DNA of 64,000 nucleotides from an uncultured Lachnospiraceae bacterium (GCA_910583615.1 CAJTXP010000007.1:62001-126000), one strand, 5' to 3'; shown: positions 25,547-34,334, counted from the stretch's first letter. The notes: generated by a model not told the origin, from the sequence alone. Numbers and translations are program-made.

Positions 25547-26959
25547 ATGAGAGATTTTGATGAGATAGAAGAGACTTATGACAAAAATGATTCCGGGAAA
25601 ATAGCTGCAGGTTATGCTGTTGCTGAAACTGCAAGAAATTCTGTACAGCAAGCAGCAGTGAAGTTTTCCAGACCAGATAGCTATACGGGAAACCGTTTTC
25701 TTTACGATAGTGGAACAGCTAAAAGACAGGCAAAAATAAAACTGTTTCAGGAGAATATCAGCGTTATAGATCCTTATACAGGAGATGCATTAGCACTGAC
25801 GGTAAATGAAGCAAAGGCACTATATGGAGAAAACTGGCAAAGACATTTGGCGGAAAGTGATCATATTCAGCCGATTGAAAAGATTTTTGAAGAAACGAGG
25901 GGAAATCCATGGTTGACCAATGATGATATACAGTCAGCTGCGAACAGCGATGATAATATTGTAGTAACATCACGAAAAGTTAACAATGCAAAACGCAGCA
26001 GAACCAACGAAGATTTTTTTAATGAAGCCGAATACCTTGCGGATAAAGGTATATCGCTTACAGAAGAAGGGAAGCAAACGGCGCTCAGAGACGGAGAAGC
26101 GGCGGAAGAGAGTATAGCCCGGCAGTTGAAAAAATCCACCATGGGAAATATTGTTAGAACTGGGAATGAAGCAGGAATACAGGGAGCAAAGGCTGCAGGC
26201 AGTATGACTGCAGTTATATCATCCATTCAAAATATAGTTGCTGTTTTAAAAGGGGAGAAAGATACAGAAGATGCAGTTGTAGATGTTTTGGCGGATACGG
26301 GGAAAGCGACAGTTACTGGTTATATGATGGGAAATGGTCTTACCACGATCTCTCAGACATTATCTAATGTGTCTTCCAAATTTATACAGGCATTAAACGC
26401 ATCAAATGTTCCGGGAAAGATTGTTACTGCGGTGATAGTTACTGGAAATACTTTAAAACGTTATGGGTCAGGAGAGATTACAACAGAGGAATGTCTGATG
26501 GAGCTTGGGGCAAGTGGAATTAATCTTGCCGTAATGCCGTATTCCATGGCAGTAGGTCAGACGTTGATTCCGATCCCCGTTGTAGGAGCTGCTGTGGGAG
26601 CGCTGGTAGGCTCTGTTTTGACGAGTCAATGTTATCACCAGCTTATTGGTCGACTTAAAGTAAAGGAACTGGAACATCAGGAACGCTTGAGAATCATTAA
26701 AGAGTGTCATATGGCTGCGGAGCAGGCAAAAGCATATAGAAGAGAATTAGAGGCTTGCTTATCGGCGTATTTTAAAGAATACCAGGACTGTTTTGATGAA
26801 GCACTTTCGGAAATTCGATTTGCCTGTCAAACAGGTGATACGGAGGGGATAATTGCCGGTGCGAATAAAATTACAGAAAAACTGGGTGGTCAGGTTTGTT
26901 ATGAGACAGAGGAGGAATTTCGAGATTTTCTGGATGATGATTCAGCGTTTGTATTGTAA
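25547..26959 (+). CDS. HNH-nuclease-like protein with hydrophobic Gly-rich region
   Basis: A 470-residue protein. Residues 74-150 look like an HNH nuclease: IDPYTGDAL, then SDHIQPI (Asp105-His106), then NIVVTSRKVNNAKRS (Asn137, Asn147, Lys149). About 210-400 is rich in Gly/Ala with hydrophobic stretches (for example IPIPVVGAAVGALVGSVL at 362-379), suggesting membrane insertion. A helical charged C-terminus follows. AAGGAG precedes the ATG at 25547. A nuclease joined to a membrane-active region is compatible with a toxin or abortive-infection effector; that function is inferred from layout only. Confidence 0.6.
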   Translation: MRDFDEIEETYDKNDSGKIAAGYAVAETARNSVQQAAVKFSRPDSYTGNRFLYDSGTAKRQAKIKLFQENISVIDPYTGDALALTVNEAKALYGENWQRHLAESDHIQPIEKIFEETRGNPWLTNDDIQSAANSDDNIVVTSRKVNNAKRSRTNEDFFNEAEYLADKGISLTEEGKQTALRDGEAAEESIARQLKKSTMGNIVRTGNEAGIQGAKAAGSMTAVISSIQNIVAVLKGEKDTEDAVVDVLADTGKATVTGYMMGNGLTTISQTLSNVSSKFIQALNASNVPGKIVTAVIVTGNTLKRYGSGEITTEECLMELGASGINLAVMPYSMAVGQTLIPIPVVGAAVGALVGSVLTSQCYHQLIGRLKVKELEHQERLRIIKECHMAAEQAKAYRRELEACLSAYFKEYQDCFDEALSEIRFACQTGDTEGIIAGANKITEKLGGQVCYETEEEFRDFLDDDSAFVL

Positions 26960-26987
26960 ATTTTAATTTTGAACAGGAGGATTGTTT

Positions 26988-28100
26988 ATGCCATTACCAT
27001 TTATCATTGCAACAGGTGCGATTGGTTTACTTGGTATAGGAGGACATCTGTCGGCAAAGGAAACCAATGAAAAGGCGGAAATGATCGTAGAACGGGCAAA
27101 AAATGTATACCATGATGCAAGATTATCTTTGGAAACCGCAAAATACAATGCAGAAGAATCCTTGACAGCACTTGGTTATGCAAAAAAGAATGTATTAGAA
27201 GGTTCTATAAAACAGTTTGTACAGGCATTTGAAAGAATAAAGGATGATGTAAGGTTAAGAGACTCTACAGGTATGAATGAAGTTTCTCATTTTGCAATTG
27301 ATGAGCAGGGAATTACTGAACTGAGAAAAATGTCAGATATTTATTCTTCAATGGTGTCAAGTGGCGCTGCAGGAATGGCAACAGGTGCTTTGATTGGCCT
27401 GGCAGCGAATGGTACGCTTTCTTTGGTAGGAACAGGTCTGTCCATTGCTGGCAATTTTCTGGCCGTCGGTGAACTGACTGGCGCGGCTGCAATTGCTGGT
27501 ACAAGTTTATCTATGGGAATGTCATTAACTCCTCTTTCAGCGTTTGTAGCTCCGGTTGTTTTGTTTACCGCGATATCGGCAAGCTCAAAAGCTGATGAAA
27601 ATTTGGAGAAGGCAAATGCAAAGCTGGCAGAGATTGAATCAGCAGTTGAGAAAATGAAAGTTTCTGAAACTATGTGTAATGCCATAGCCGAAAGAGCAGA
27701 TATGTTTCGTGAGCTACTGGTAGAATTGGATGAAATATTTTCTGACTTTGCAAAGCGGTTGGACTGCATAACTGAGAAAAAAATGTGCGAGGTGCAGGGG
27801 GGAAAAATCCGATCTGGAGATTTGACAGAGGAAGAACTGAATGTGGCCCGTGCTGCAAAGGCTCTCGCGGGCGCAGTGAAAGCGGTTATTGATGTTCCGA
27901 TGTTATCGAAAGAAGGAAAACTTACAATAGAATCGCAGACAACCTATGACGAAGTACGGGCTGATTATAATAAAAAACTGGAAAGTGGCATTATTCAAAA
28001 AAAACCTAAAAGCAGTACTATTTTTTGCACTGGCTGTGGGAAGAAAATTGCAAGAAATGCAAAATTCTGTAATTACTGTGGTAAAAAGAATACATATTAA
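26988..28100 (+). CDS. Membrane/coiled-coil protein with C-terminal zinc ribbon
   Basis: A 370-residue protein: hydrophobic N-terminus (IIATGAIGLLGIGG), a long helical coiled-coil-like stretch (about 20-95), a Gly/Ala-rich hydrophobic block (about 118-200, at least three candidate membrane segments), a second helical stretch, and a zinc ribbon CTGCGKK...CNYCGKK at the end. AGGAGG lies before the ATG at 26988. It shares the helix plus Gly-rich membrane layout with the preceding HNH protein, suggesting that the two act together. No family name is certain. Confidence 0.6.
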   Translation: MPLPFIIATGAIGLLGIGGHLSAKETNEKAEMIVERAKNVYHDARLSLETAKYNAEESLTALGYAKKNVLEGSIKQFVQAFERIKDDVRLRDSTGMNEVSHFAIDEQGITELRKMSDIYSSMVSSGAAGMATGALIGLAANGTLSLVGTGLSIAGNFLAVGELTGAAAIAGTSLSMGMSLTPLSAFVAPVVLFTAISASSKADENLEKANAKLAEIESAVEKMKVSETMCNAIAERADMFRELLVELDEIFSDFAKRLDCITEKKMCEVQGGKIRSGDLTEEELNVARAAKALAGAVKAVIDVPMLSKEGKLTIESQTTYDEVRADYNKKLESGIIQKKPKSSTIFCTGCGKKIARNAKFCNYCGKKNTY

Positions 28101-28111
28101 GGAGACGGATG

Positions 28112-28906
28112 ATGATTTGCAAGAAGTGTGGAACCAAATTTTCGGATGGATTGTTTTGCCCGGAATGTGGGACAAGAATGGCTATGAACAACTCGGGAAT
28201 AGATAATATAGAGGAGATGGAATCGAAATTTGATGAAAGTGAGGAATATGATACAAAAAAATATGGATCCCAAGGCAGATTGGAAGAACAGAGAATTACA
28301 ACAAAGATTAAAGTTGTTGCTGGCGAGAAAAAAGTATTTGAAAATAAGATTCTGTTTTTTGATGAAAGTATAGAAGTAAATGAGAATGCAAAACTGGAAT
28401 TTCGAAATTGTTCCTTTGTAATGGAAAAAGGATGCATTAATATATGCGGAGAAAATATAAATTTAGGTTTTGAAAATTGTATTATTAAAAATGCTATTAT
28501 TGATGGATGGTATAGTGGTTGGGATAAACAGGTGGCATTGACATTTCGAAATTGTGCTATTATCAATGAAGAGAATGATAGTCTCATTAAGGTAAATGGT
28601 AAAAATATGTACTTTGAAAATTGCTTCATAAAAACAGGAAATTTTCTTGAAAATAGAGGTAGTAGGTTCGATTATGGAAGGCGTGAAGACTGTGTACTGG
28701 AATTTCGAAATTGTACTATTATAAAGAATATGGAAGGAGAATTTATCCGTAATTCAGATTTTCGTATGATATTGAAATTTGAAAATTGTTCTATTACAGG
28801 ATCTAATATTTGTTTTGGAAGTTGTATAGAGTTGATTATTGAAAATAGTATTTTAGATTCTCATGAAGGGATGGATCTTTTTCGAAAAAACTCTTTTATT
28901 TTTTGA
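28112..28906 (+). CDS. Zinc-ribbon protein with beta-helix-like repeats
   Basis: A 264-residue protein. The N-terminal zinc ribbon has CKKC and CPEC pairs (Cys3, 6, 16, 19). After an acidic linker come at least seven short repeats of the form F-(E/R)-N-C/S (LEFRNCSF, GFENCII, TFRNCAII, YFENCFI, LEFRNCTI, LKFENCSI, IIENSIL) spaced about 20-35 residues apart, as in right-handed parallel beta-helices. The ATG at 28112 is seven bases after AAGGAG; an ATG at 28109 is adjacent. Last gene of the WYL-led operon; it may bind a polymer or act as a structural partner. Function unknown. Confidence 0.6.
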   Translation: MICKKCGTKFSDGLFCPECGTRMAMNNSGIDNIEEMESKFDESEEYDTKKYGSQGRLEEQRITTKIKVVAGEKKVFENKILFFDESIEVNENAKLEFRNCSFVMEKGCINICGENINLGFENCIIKNAIIDGWYSGWDKQVALTFRNCAIINEENDSLIKVNGKNMYFENCFIKTGNFLENRGSRFDYGRREDCVLEFRNCTIIKNMEGEFIRNSDFRMILKFENCSITGSNICFGSCIELIIENSILDSHEGMDLFRKNSFIF

Positions 28907-28969
28907 GATTTTGATGCGAGCAGAAATGTTTTGGAAAAATTATTTTGTAATCATATACTATACCCATGT

Positions 28970-28999
28970 AAAGGACAATGGCACGCCCCATTGTCCTTT
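28970..28999. repeat. Perfect inverted repeat at a composition boundary
   Basis: AAAGGACAATGG (28970-28981) and CCATTGTCCTTT (28988-28999) with a six-base loop. No T run follows on the plus strand. It lies in the 243-base gap where base composition changes from AT-rich to host-like. It could be a terminator, a replication or transfer origin feature, or a junction scar. Confidence 0.5.
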
Positions 29000-29095
29000 C
29001 CCAACCTTATAATCAACAAACATCCAGCCCGCCGGCAGGAAAGGAGGCATTGACAGATCCGGCAGGGAAAAATGAAAACTGAAAACGGGCATACA

Positions 29096-29127
29096 GCGGG
29101 CAGAGCCACATTGGTTCTGTCCGCTTT
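29096..29127 (+). terminator. Attenuator-like hairpin upstream of the ParA region
   Basis: GCGGGCAGAGCC (29096-29107) pairs with GGTTCTGTCCGC (29113-29124) with two G-T pairs and is followed by TTT. It sits just before the small peptide gene at 29150, so it may attenuate the parAB transcript. Confidence 0.4.
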
Positions 29128-29149
29128 GTCGTGGAAGGAGGAGGCGTAA

Positions 29150-29236
29150 ATGGAGAAGATCATACTCAGCATACTGGCGACAATCGCCGTGATCGTGACG
29201 GAGGTGGCCAGATACCATGATGAAAATGAAGACTGA
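29150..29236 (+). CDS. Small hydrophobic peptide
   Basis: A 28-residue peptide, MEKIILSILATIAVIVTEVARYHDENED, written here in part: a single hydrophobic helix (IILSILATIAVIVTEV) with a charged tail. The strong ribosome site AAGGAGGAGG lies six to ten bases upstream. No known family. Confidence 0.45.
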   Translation: MEKIILSILATIAVIVTEVARYHDENED

Positions 29237-29257
29237 CCGGGAAGGATCCCGGAACCG

Positions 29258-29467
29258 ATGAAGGGAAAGGGAAAATCCGTGTTTGAACTGGAAGAACGGT
29301 TTGAACGGGAGATCCGGGCGGAAAAGTCCGTAAAAACGAAAGAGGTGAGGAAAAATGGCACAAAAACTGTGCGTAGTCAACCAGAAAGGCGGAGTATCCA
29401 AAAGTACGGTCGTACTGTGCCTGGGAACCGGACTGGCAGACCGGGGAAAGAAAGTGCTGCTGGCTGA
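29258..29467 (+). other. Possible small charged reading frame overlapping parA
   Basis: An open frame beginning MKGKGKSVFELEERFEREIRAEK precedes parA and overlaps its first 113 bases. The first 40 codons look protein-like (charged helix), but there is only a weak ribosome site. It could be a coupling leader frame; evidence is weak. Confidence 0.25.
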
Positions 29468-30179
29468 TCTGGATGCCCAGGGCAGCCTTGGTATCAGTCT
29501 TGGATGCGATTATCCGGAGAAGCTTCCGGTTACGATGGCGGAGATTTTTCAGATGATGAAGCAGGCCCCTGACAGTCCGGATGCTGTCAGGGGTATTCTG
29601 TCTCATTCGGAACATCTGCATTACATTGCGGCAAACCGGAAGATGGTATTCGTGGAACAGGAACTGTCACAGACGGAAGGAGGGGAACGGTTTCTGAAAC
29701 GCTTTCTGGCTTTGGTGGAAAATGCATACGATTATATCCTGCTGGACTGTCCTCCCGCACTTGGAATGGTGACGGTCAATGCACTTGCGGCGGCGGATCA
29801 GGTGCTGATTCCCACGCAGGCGGAGTATCTGGCGGCAAAAGGACTGGAACAGCTTCTGCAGACCATAGTCCGTATCCGCAGAAAGGTAAATCCGGACCTT
29901 GGAATTCTCGGGATTCTGCCGTCCATGGTGAATCCGAAAACCCGGGACAGCAGGAAAGTCCTGCAGCTTCTTCAGGATACTTATGGGAACAGTATCGGAA
30001 TCCTGCCCTGTCAGATCCCGTATTCCGTACGGGCCAAAGAACTCAGTTCCGGTGCGAAAAGCATCTATGAACTGGACCGGAACGGAAAAGTGGCAGCGGC
30101 GTACAGGCAGCTGGTGGATATCGTCCTGAAAGCCACAGGGCCAGACCGTGAGGCAGATACGGAAGGGGGAGCCATATGA
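29355..30179 (+). CDS. parA: ParA/Soj-family partition ATPase
   Basis: A 274-residue ParA ATPase for segregating the element's circular form. The deviant Walker A NQKGGVSKST lies at about 9-18, LLADLDAQGSLG at about 35-46, and LLDCPPALG is the Walker B/switch region. It lacks the long N-terminal HTH of plasmid P1 ParA, so it is the shorter Soj type. GAGGTGAGG precedes the ATG. It overlaps parB by four bases (ATGA). Confidence 0.93.
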   Translation: MAQKLCVVNQKGGVSKSTVVLCLGTGLADRGKKVLLADLDAQGSLGISLGCDYPEKLPVTMAEIFQMMKQAPDSPDAVRGILSHSEHLHYIAANRKMVFVEQELSQTEGGERFLKRFLALVENAYDYILLDCPPALGMVTVNALAAADQVLIPTQAEYLAAKGLEQLLQTIVRIRRKVNPDLGILGILPSMVNPKTRDSRKVLQLLQDTYGNSIGILPCQIPYSVRAKELSSGAKSIYELDRNGKVAAAYRQLVDIVLKATGPDREADTEGGAI

Positions 30180-31153
30180 TACTGACTCCCTTTGAGGAAA
30201 TGCTGGGGCAGGATGAGAGCACGGAAATAGAACTTTTCCGGATTGATGCATTTCCCGGACATCCTTTTCAGGTTCGTCTGGATGAAGACATGGAAAAGCT
30301 GATCGAGAGCATCGGGCAGTCCGGAGTGATCGTTCCGGTCATTCTCAGAAAAAAGCAGGACGGCAGATATGAGACAATTGCAGGGCACCGCCGGTGTGCC
30401 GCCTGCAGGCAGCTGGGAATGGACCGCGTACCTGCAGTGATCCGGGAAATGTCCGAAGAAGAGGCAGTTCTCTGCATGATTGATTCCAATATCCAGAGAA
30501 CCTGCATTCTTCCCAGTGAGAAAGCGAAAGCCTACCGGATGAAAATGGAAGCCCTGTCAAGGCAGGGGAACAGGAAAGAAGCAGATGCTTTTCCGACTAC
30601 TTCCCGACAACCTGTCGGGAAGTGGAAGAAGGAGACCGCAGAGCAGATCGGAACGGATGCAGGAGACAGCGGAAGGCAGGTGCAGAGGTATCTCCGATTG
30701 AATTACCTGCTTCCGGAACTTCTGAAACTGGTGGATGAAAAGAAGCTGGCATTCCTCTCCGGAGTGGAACTGTCCTGGCTGTCCGCAGAGCAGCAGGAAG
30801 AGCTTTTTCGATATCTGCAGGAAAATCCGCATGGTATCTCCAGAAAACAGGCGGGGCAGCTCCGACAGTCTGCGGAAACGGAAGGTTTGTCTCCGGAGCG
30901 GATTGAACAGATCCTTTCCGGGACACGTCCAAAGAAGCAGAAAAGGCTGGATAAGAAAGAGAATCCGGCAGTATATCCGGAGAAATCCGATTCAGGCAGG
31001 AGTACAGGGTTCCGGAAGCTGGCTGACGAAATCCGTACATATTTTCCCAAAGGATGTTCCGATGAAGATATATGGGAAATTTTAAGGCAGCTGCTGGAAA
31101 AATGGAAAAGCGGGGAAGTGGAGCTTTCACAGGAAACTGCAGGCAGAACCTGA
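30176..31153 (+). CDS. parB: ParB/Spo0J-family partition protein
   Basis: A 325-residue ParB-type protein: N-terminal ParB/sulfiredoxin fold with IAGHRRCAACRQLG at about 65-78 (CTP/DNA clamp region, GHRR motif), then IDSNIQRTCILPSEKAKAYRMK, an HTH region with AGDSGRQVQRYLRLNYLLPELLKLVDE, and a C-terminal charged dimerisation part. It acts with ParA to partition the element. It overlaps parA, so the two are coupled. Confidence 0.92.
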   Translation: MILTPFEEMLGQDESTEIELFRIDAFPGHPFQVRLDEDMEKLIESIGQSGVIVPVILRKKQDGRYETIAGHRRCAACRQLGMDRVPAVIREMSEEEAVLCMIDSNIQRTCILPSEKAKAYRMKMEALSRQGNRKEADAFPTTSRQPVGKWKKETAEQIGTDAGDSGRQVQRYLRLNYLLPELLKLVDEKKLAFLSGVELSWLSAEQQEELFRYLQENPHGISRKQAGQLRQSAETEGLSPERIEQILSGTRPKKQKRLDKKENPAVYPEKSDSGRSTGFRKLADEIRTYFPKGCSDEDIWEILRQLLEKWKSGEVELSQETAGRT

Positions 31154-31249
31154 AAAGCTCTGAGATATCCGGAAGGACAGGCAGAGACCGTAACAGTTAA
31201 CAGGAATAAATGCAGACAGGAGTCTGCAGATAACGGAAAGGAGAACATT

Positions 31250-32182
31250 ATGGCAGCAGATGTAGAGACCATGTTCAGCACAAGGGAGAAGCCGTGGCAC
31301 GGGCTGGGAACAATCGTGGCGGAAGCGCCGGATTCCAGAGAAGCGCTGATACTGGCGGGACTGGACTGGAAAGTGATACAGAAGAAGATTTATACAGGAG
31401 ACCGGAAACTCATCCATGGATACCGGGCAAACGTCCGGGATTCGGATCATCAGTTTCTCGGCGTGGTCAGCGACCGCTACCGGGTCGTACAGAACGAAGA
31501 CGCCTTTGCTTTTACAGATGCCCTTTTGGGCGAAGGCGTGCGTTATGAGACGGCCGGGAGCCTGCAGTCCGGACGGAGAGTCTGGATGCTGGCGAAGCTT
31601 CCCAACGAGTATATTATCCTCGGAGAACAGATCAGCCCCTATCTGGTATTCAGCAATACCCATGACGGGAGCGGTGCCATCAAGGTGGCAATGACTCCCG
31701 TTCGTGTCGTGTGCTCCAATACCCTGAATCTTGCGCTGCATACGACAAAGCGGTGCTGGTCGGCAAAGCATACGACAAATATTGCGGGAAAACTGGATAA
31801 AGCGAGGGAAACACTTCTGTTTGCGAAAACTTACATGACAGCGCTTGGAGCAGAGTTTGAGGAACTCAGCAGAATACAGATGCCGGACAGAAAGGTAATG
31901 GAGGCGGTAAAAGAACTCCTTCCCATGAAGGACGACATGACGATTCAGCAGAAAAAGAATGTCCGGAACCTGCAGGAGGACCTGAAGCGGAGATATTTTG
32001 ATGCGCCGGATCTGCAGGAGGTTGGGAGGAACGCATATCGTTTCGTCAATGCAGTCAGCGATTTTTCCACCCACAACAGACCGCTGCGGGAGACGGCGAA
32101 TTATAAGGAGAACCTGTTTATGCGCACCATGGACGGCAATGCGCTGATTGACAAAGCCTACCGTATGGTGAAGGCCGCGTAG
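31250..32182 (+). CDS. DUF932 plasmid/phage-like protein
   Basis: A 310-residue member of the DUF932 (phage/plasmid-like, TIGR03299) family: MFSTREKPWHGLGTIV near the N-terminus, VVSDRYRVVQNEDAF, VVCSNTLNLAL and C-terminal YRFVNAVSDFSTHNRPLR. These occur in conjugative elements and phages; function is unknown. AAAGGAG precedes the ATG. A short hairpin (TGCAGAC/GTCTGCA, 31211-31228) lies in the upstream gap. Confidence 0.88.
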   Translation: MAADVETMFSTREKPWHGLGTIVAEAPDSREALILAGLDWKVIQKKIYTGDRKLIHGYRANVRDSDHQFLGVVSDRYRVVQNEDAFAFTDALLGEGVRYETAGSLQSGRRVWMLAKLPNEYIILGEQISPYLVFSNTHDGSGAIKVAMTPVRVVCSNTLNLALHTTKRCWSAKHTTNIAGKLDKARETLLFAKTYMTALGAEFEELSRIQMPDRKVMEAVKELLPMKDDMTIQQKKNVRNLQEDLKRRYFDAPDLQEVGRNAYRFVNAVSDFSTHNRPLRETANYKENLFMRTMDGNALIDKAYRMVKAA

Positions 32183-32207
32183 GGGCCGGAGGAAAGGAGA
32201 GGAAGCA

Positions 32208-32888
32208 ATGAGAATACAACATGAAATGCCGGAGCCCCGGGTTCTTACAGCTGCGGCAGCCATGCCGTCGTCGGCGTACGGTGCAGGGAAAGAACAGGAG
32301 CTTCACGAAATGGTGGAATCAAAACGGCAGAAAGCGGTCTTTGTCGTCCGCGCCAGACAGGAGAGGACCGGGATTCTGTATACCGACCGGAGGTTCATAA
32401 AAAAGCCGGAGGATGCGCTTGCCGCTTTTGGAAAGCTGCTTGACCGGGCGGGCGTGGAAATGCTGTTTGCGGTTGCTCTGACGAAAAGAGGGGAACCCGC
32501 AGCGGTCCGGATGATTGCTGCCGGAGGTGTGGACTCCTGTATGGTGCATGTGGCGGAGATCATGAAACTGGCGATTCTGTCCAACTGTCCGTCGGTTCTT
32601 CTGCTTCATAACCATCCATCCGGAAGCATCGAACCATCCGGAGAAGATAAGGCGGTTACGGAACGGGTGGAACGTGCGGCAGAGATCATGGGGATTCAGC
32701 TGCTGGACCATATCATTATGGGCGATCTGCAGAACGGATACAGCATCAAATACGGGCAGGAAATCCATCTGCCGGAAACGGAGCCGGAAGAAGACGGGAT
32801 AACGGGAGACGGTATCAGGAAAAACGGCGGAGCAGATGAGAACAGGAAAAAGAAGAAAAACATCTGCGGGCAGTCAAAGCCCGCATGA
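32208..32888 (+). CDS. radC: RadC-family JAB-domain protein
   Basis: A 226-residue protein with a JAMM/MPN metal site: HNHPSG at 134-139 and Asp147 (H-x-H-x10-D). Mobile-element RadC proteins are linked to recombination or DNA repair, though the catalytic role is not settled. The N-terminal half lacks the helix-hairpin-helix of chromosomal RadC. It follows DUF932 by 25 bases in the same operon; the last 25 residues are very basic and acidic low-complexity sequence. Confidence 0.88.
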   Translation: MRIQHEMPEPRVLTAAAAMPSSAYGAGKEQELHEMVESKRQKAVFVVRARQERTGILYTDRRFIKKPEDALAAFGKLLDRAGVEMLFAVALTKRGEPAAVRMIAAGGVDSCMVHVAEIMKLAILSNCPSVLLLHNHPSGSIEPSGEDKAVTERVERAAEIMGIQLLDHIIMGDLQNGYSIKYGQEIHLPETEPEEDGITGDGIRKNGGADENRKKKKNICGQSKPA

Positions 32889-32910
32889 AACAGAAAGGAG
32901 CACAGAACAT

Positions 32911-33843
32911 ATGATTTTAAACAGACTCACCAGTCAGAACGATCAGGAAGAATGGCTTCGGATTCGGAAATCCTATCTGACCGGAACCGACGCCGGGGCA
33001 GTCTGCGGCATGAATCCGTATAAAAGCGCCATGCAGGTCTATCTGGACAAGACCGGTCCGGATATCGAGGTTACAGATAATGAAGCCATGCGTCTGGGCA
33101 GGGATCTGGAAGATTACGTTGCCGGACGGTTCGCGGAAGCGACCGGGAAAAAAGTTCGGAAGAGCAATGCCATGTATGTCAGCGACAGCCATCCGTTCAT
33201 GATGGCAAATGTGGACCGTCTGGTCGTGGGAGAACGTGCCGGGCTGGAGTGCAAGACCGCCAGTCCCTATACGGCAGACCGCTGGAAAGACGGCAGGGTG
33301 CCGGAATGGTATTACCTGCAGTGCCAGCATTACATGAAGGTACTGGAAATGGACGGATGGTATCTGGCGGTGCTGATTTTCGGAAAAGGTTTTCAGTATA
33401 CATATCTGGAAAGAGACGAAGAGATGCTGAATGATCTGGTATCCATCGAGAAAAACTTCTGGGAGAATTACATACAGGCAAAGGTACTTCCGCCTCCGGA
33501 CGGTTCGAAAAATGCGGATGAACTGATTCAGAAATATTTCCATCGGAGGGAAGGGGCCGTGACCAGCATGACCGGCATGGATGAACAGATCACCAGACGG
33601 AACGAGCTTGCCGGGCTGATCAAAAAGATGCAGGCGGAGCAGAAAACCATCGAGCAGGAACTGAAGATGTATCTTGGAAATGCGGAGGCGCAGACTGGGA
33701 TCTCGGACCGGTATCGTGTTACGTGGACCGAATACGAAACCCGCAGAGTCGATGCCGACCGCCTGAAAAAAGAACAGCCGGAAATTTACAAAGACTATAC
33801 AAAAGTGCAGAAAACTTCCCGTCTGAACATACAGGCAGCCTAG
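32911..33843 (+). CDS. YqaJ-family viral-type exonuclease
   Basis: A 310-residue lambda-exonuclease-fold nuclease of the YqaJ family. WLRIRKSYLTGTDAGAVCGMNPYKS is the family N-terminus; the catalytic PD-(D/E)XK part is visible as MANVDRLVVG...AGLECKTASPYTADRWKDG with ECK. It resects double-stranded ends for the RecT annealase encoded downstream. The ATG at 32911 follows AAAGGAG; the longer frame from 32836 overlaps radC. Confidence 0.9.
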   Translation: MILNRLTSQNDQEEWLRIRKSYLTGTDAGAVCGMNPYKSAMQVYLDKTGPDIEVTDNEAMRLGRDLEDYVAGRFAEATGKKVRKSNAMYVSDSHPFMMANVDRLVVGERAGLECKTASPYTADRWKDGRVPEWYYLQCQHYMKVLEMDGWYLAVLIFGKGFQYTYLERDEEMLNDLVSIEKNFWENYIQAKVLPPPDGSKNADELIQKYFHRREGAVTSMTGMDEQITRRNELAGLIKKMQAEQKTIEQELKMYLGNAEAQTGISDRYRVTWTEYETRRVDADRLKKEQPEIYKDYTKVQKTSRLNIQAA

Positions 33844-33940
33844 ACAAAGGCGGGAAGGAACAGGAGCAGCAGAAAAACGAAAAGAAGCAGGAAGAAAGAA
33901 ATGGGAGAGAACGGAAAAACGGGACAGGAAAGGAGCGTAT

Positions 33941-34213
33941 ATGCCGGAACGAATACTGGACATCATTGTGGAGAACTCGAACCAGCGTCTCGATGCGATT
34001 CTGTATGACAATGCGGAATACCGGAAGATCGGCAGAGAAATTGACAGAGGATTTCAGAAACTGGAAAAGGAGAAGCTGACCGGAAAACAGAACCGGGCGT
34101 TAGACCGTCTGCTTTCTGCCTACAATGCGGAGAATGCCTGTTGCTGCAGGCTTCTCTACAGGCAGGGATTTAAAGACTGTATGACTCTGCTGAAGGAGAT
34201 CGGCGCAGCCTGA
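33941..34213 (+). CDS. DUF6809-like small protein
   Basis: A 90-residue helical protein (LDIIVENSNQRLDAILYDNAEYRKIGREIDRGFQKLEK...GKQNRALDRLLSAYNAENACCCRLLYRQGFKDCMTLLKEIG), a pattern seen in DUF6809-type proteins of Lachnospiraceae mobile elements. AAAGGAG precedes the ATG. Function unknown. It sits between the exonuclease and recT and is followed by a terminator. Confidence 0.65.
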   Translation: MPERILDIIVENSNQRLDAILYDNAEYRKIGREIDRGFQKLEKEKLTGKQNRALDRLLSAYNAENACCCRLLYRQGFKDCMTLLKEIGAA

Positions 34214-34284
34214 CCAGGCAGCTTCAAAGAAAGCATCAGGAGTATCAGGAAGGCGCCGAACTGTGGCACCGGTGAATAAAAAGA

Positions 34285-34334
34285 GACAGAAACGGCAGGA
34301 TCTGGAGAATAGATCGGCCGTTTCTGTCTTTTTT
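34285..34334 (+). terminator. Intrinsic terminator or attenuator before recT
   Basis: GACAGAAACGGC (34285-34296) pairs perfectly with GCCGTTTCTGTC (34317-34328), followed by six T. It lies 130 bases upstream of recT and would cut the transcript between the two recombination genes. Confidence 0.85.

Noticed and set aside
28109..28906. Leucine-rich or pectate-lyase identity for the repeat protein
   Set aside because: The repeats fit a beta-helix in general, but no catalytic residues of a lyase are visible, so only the fold is suggested.
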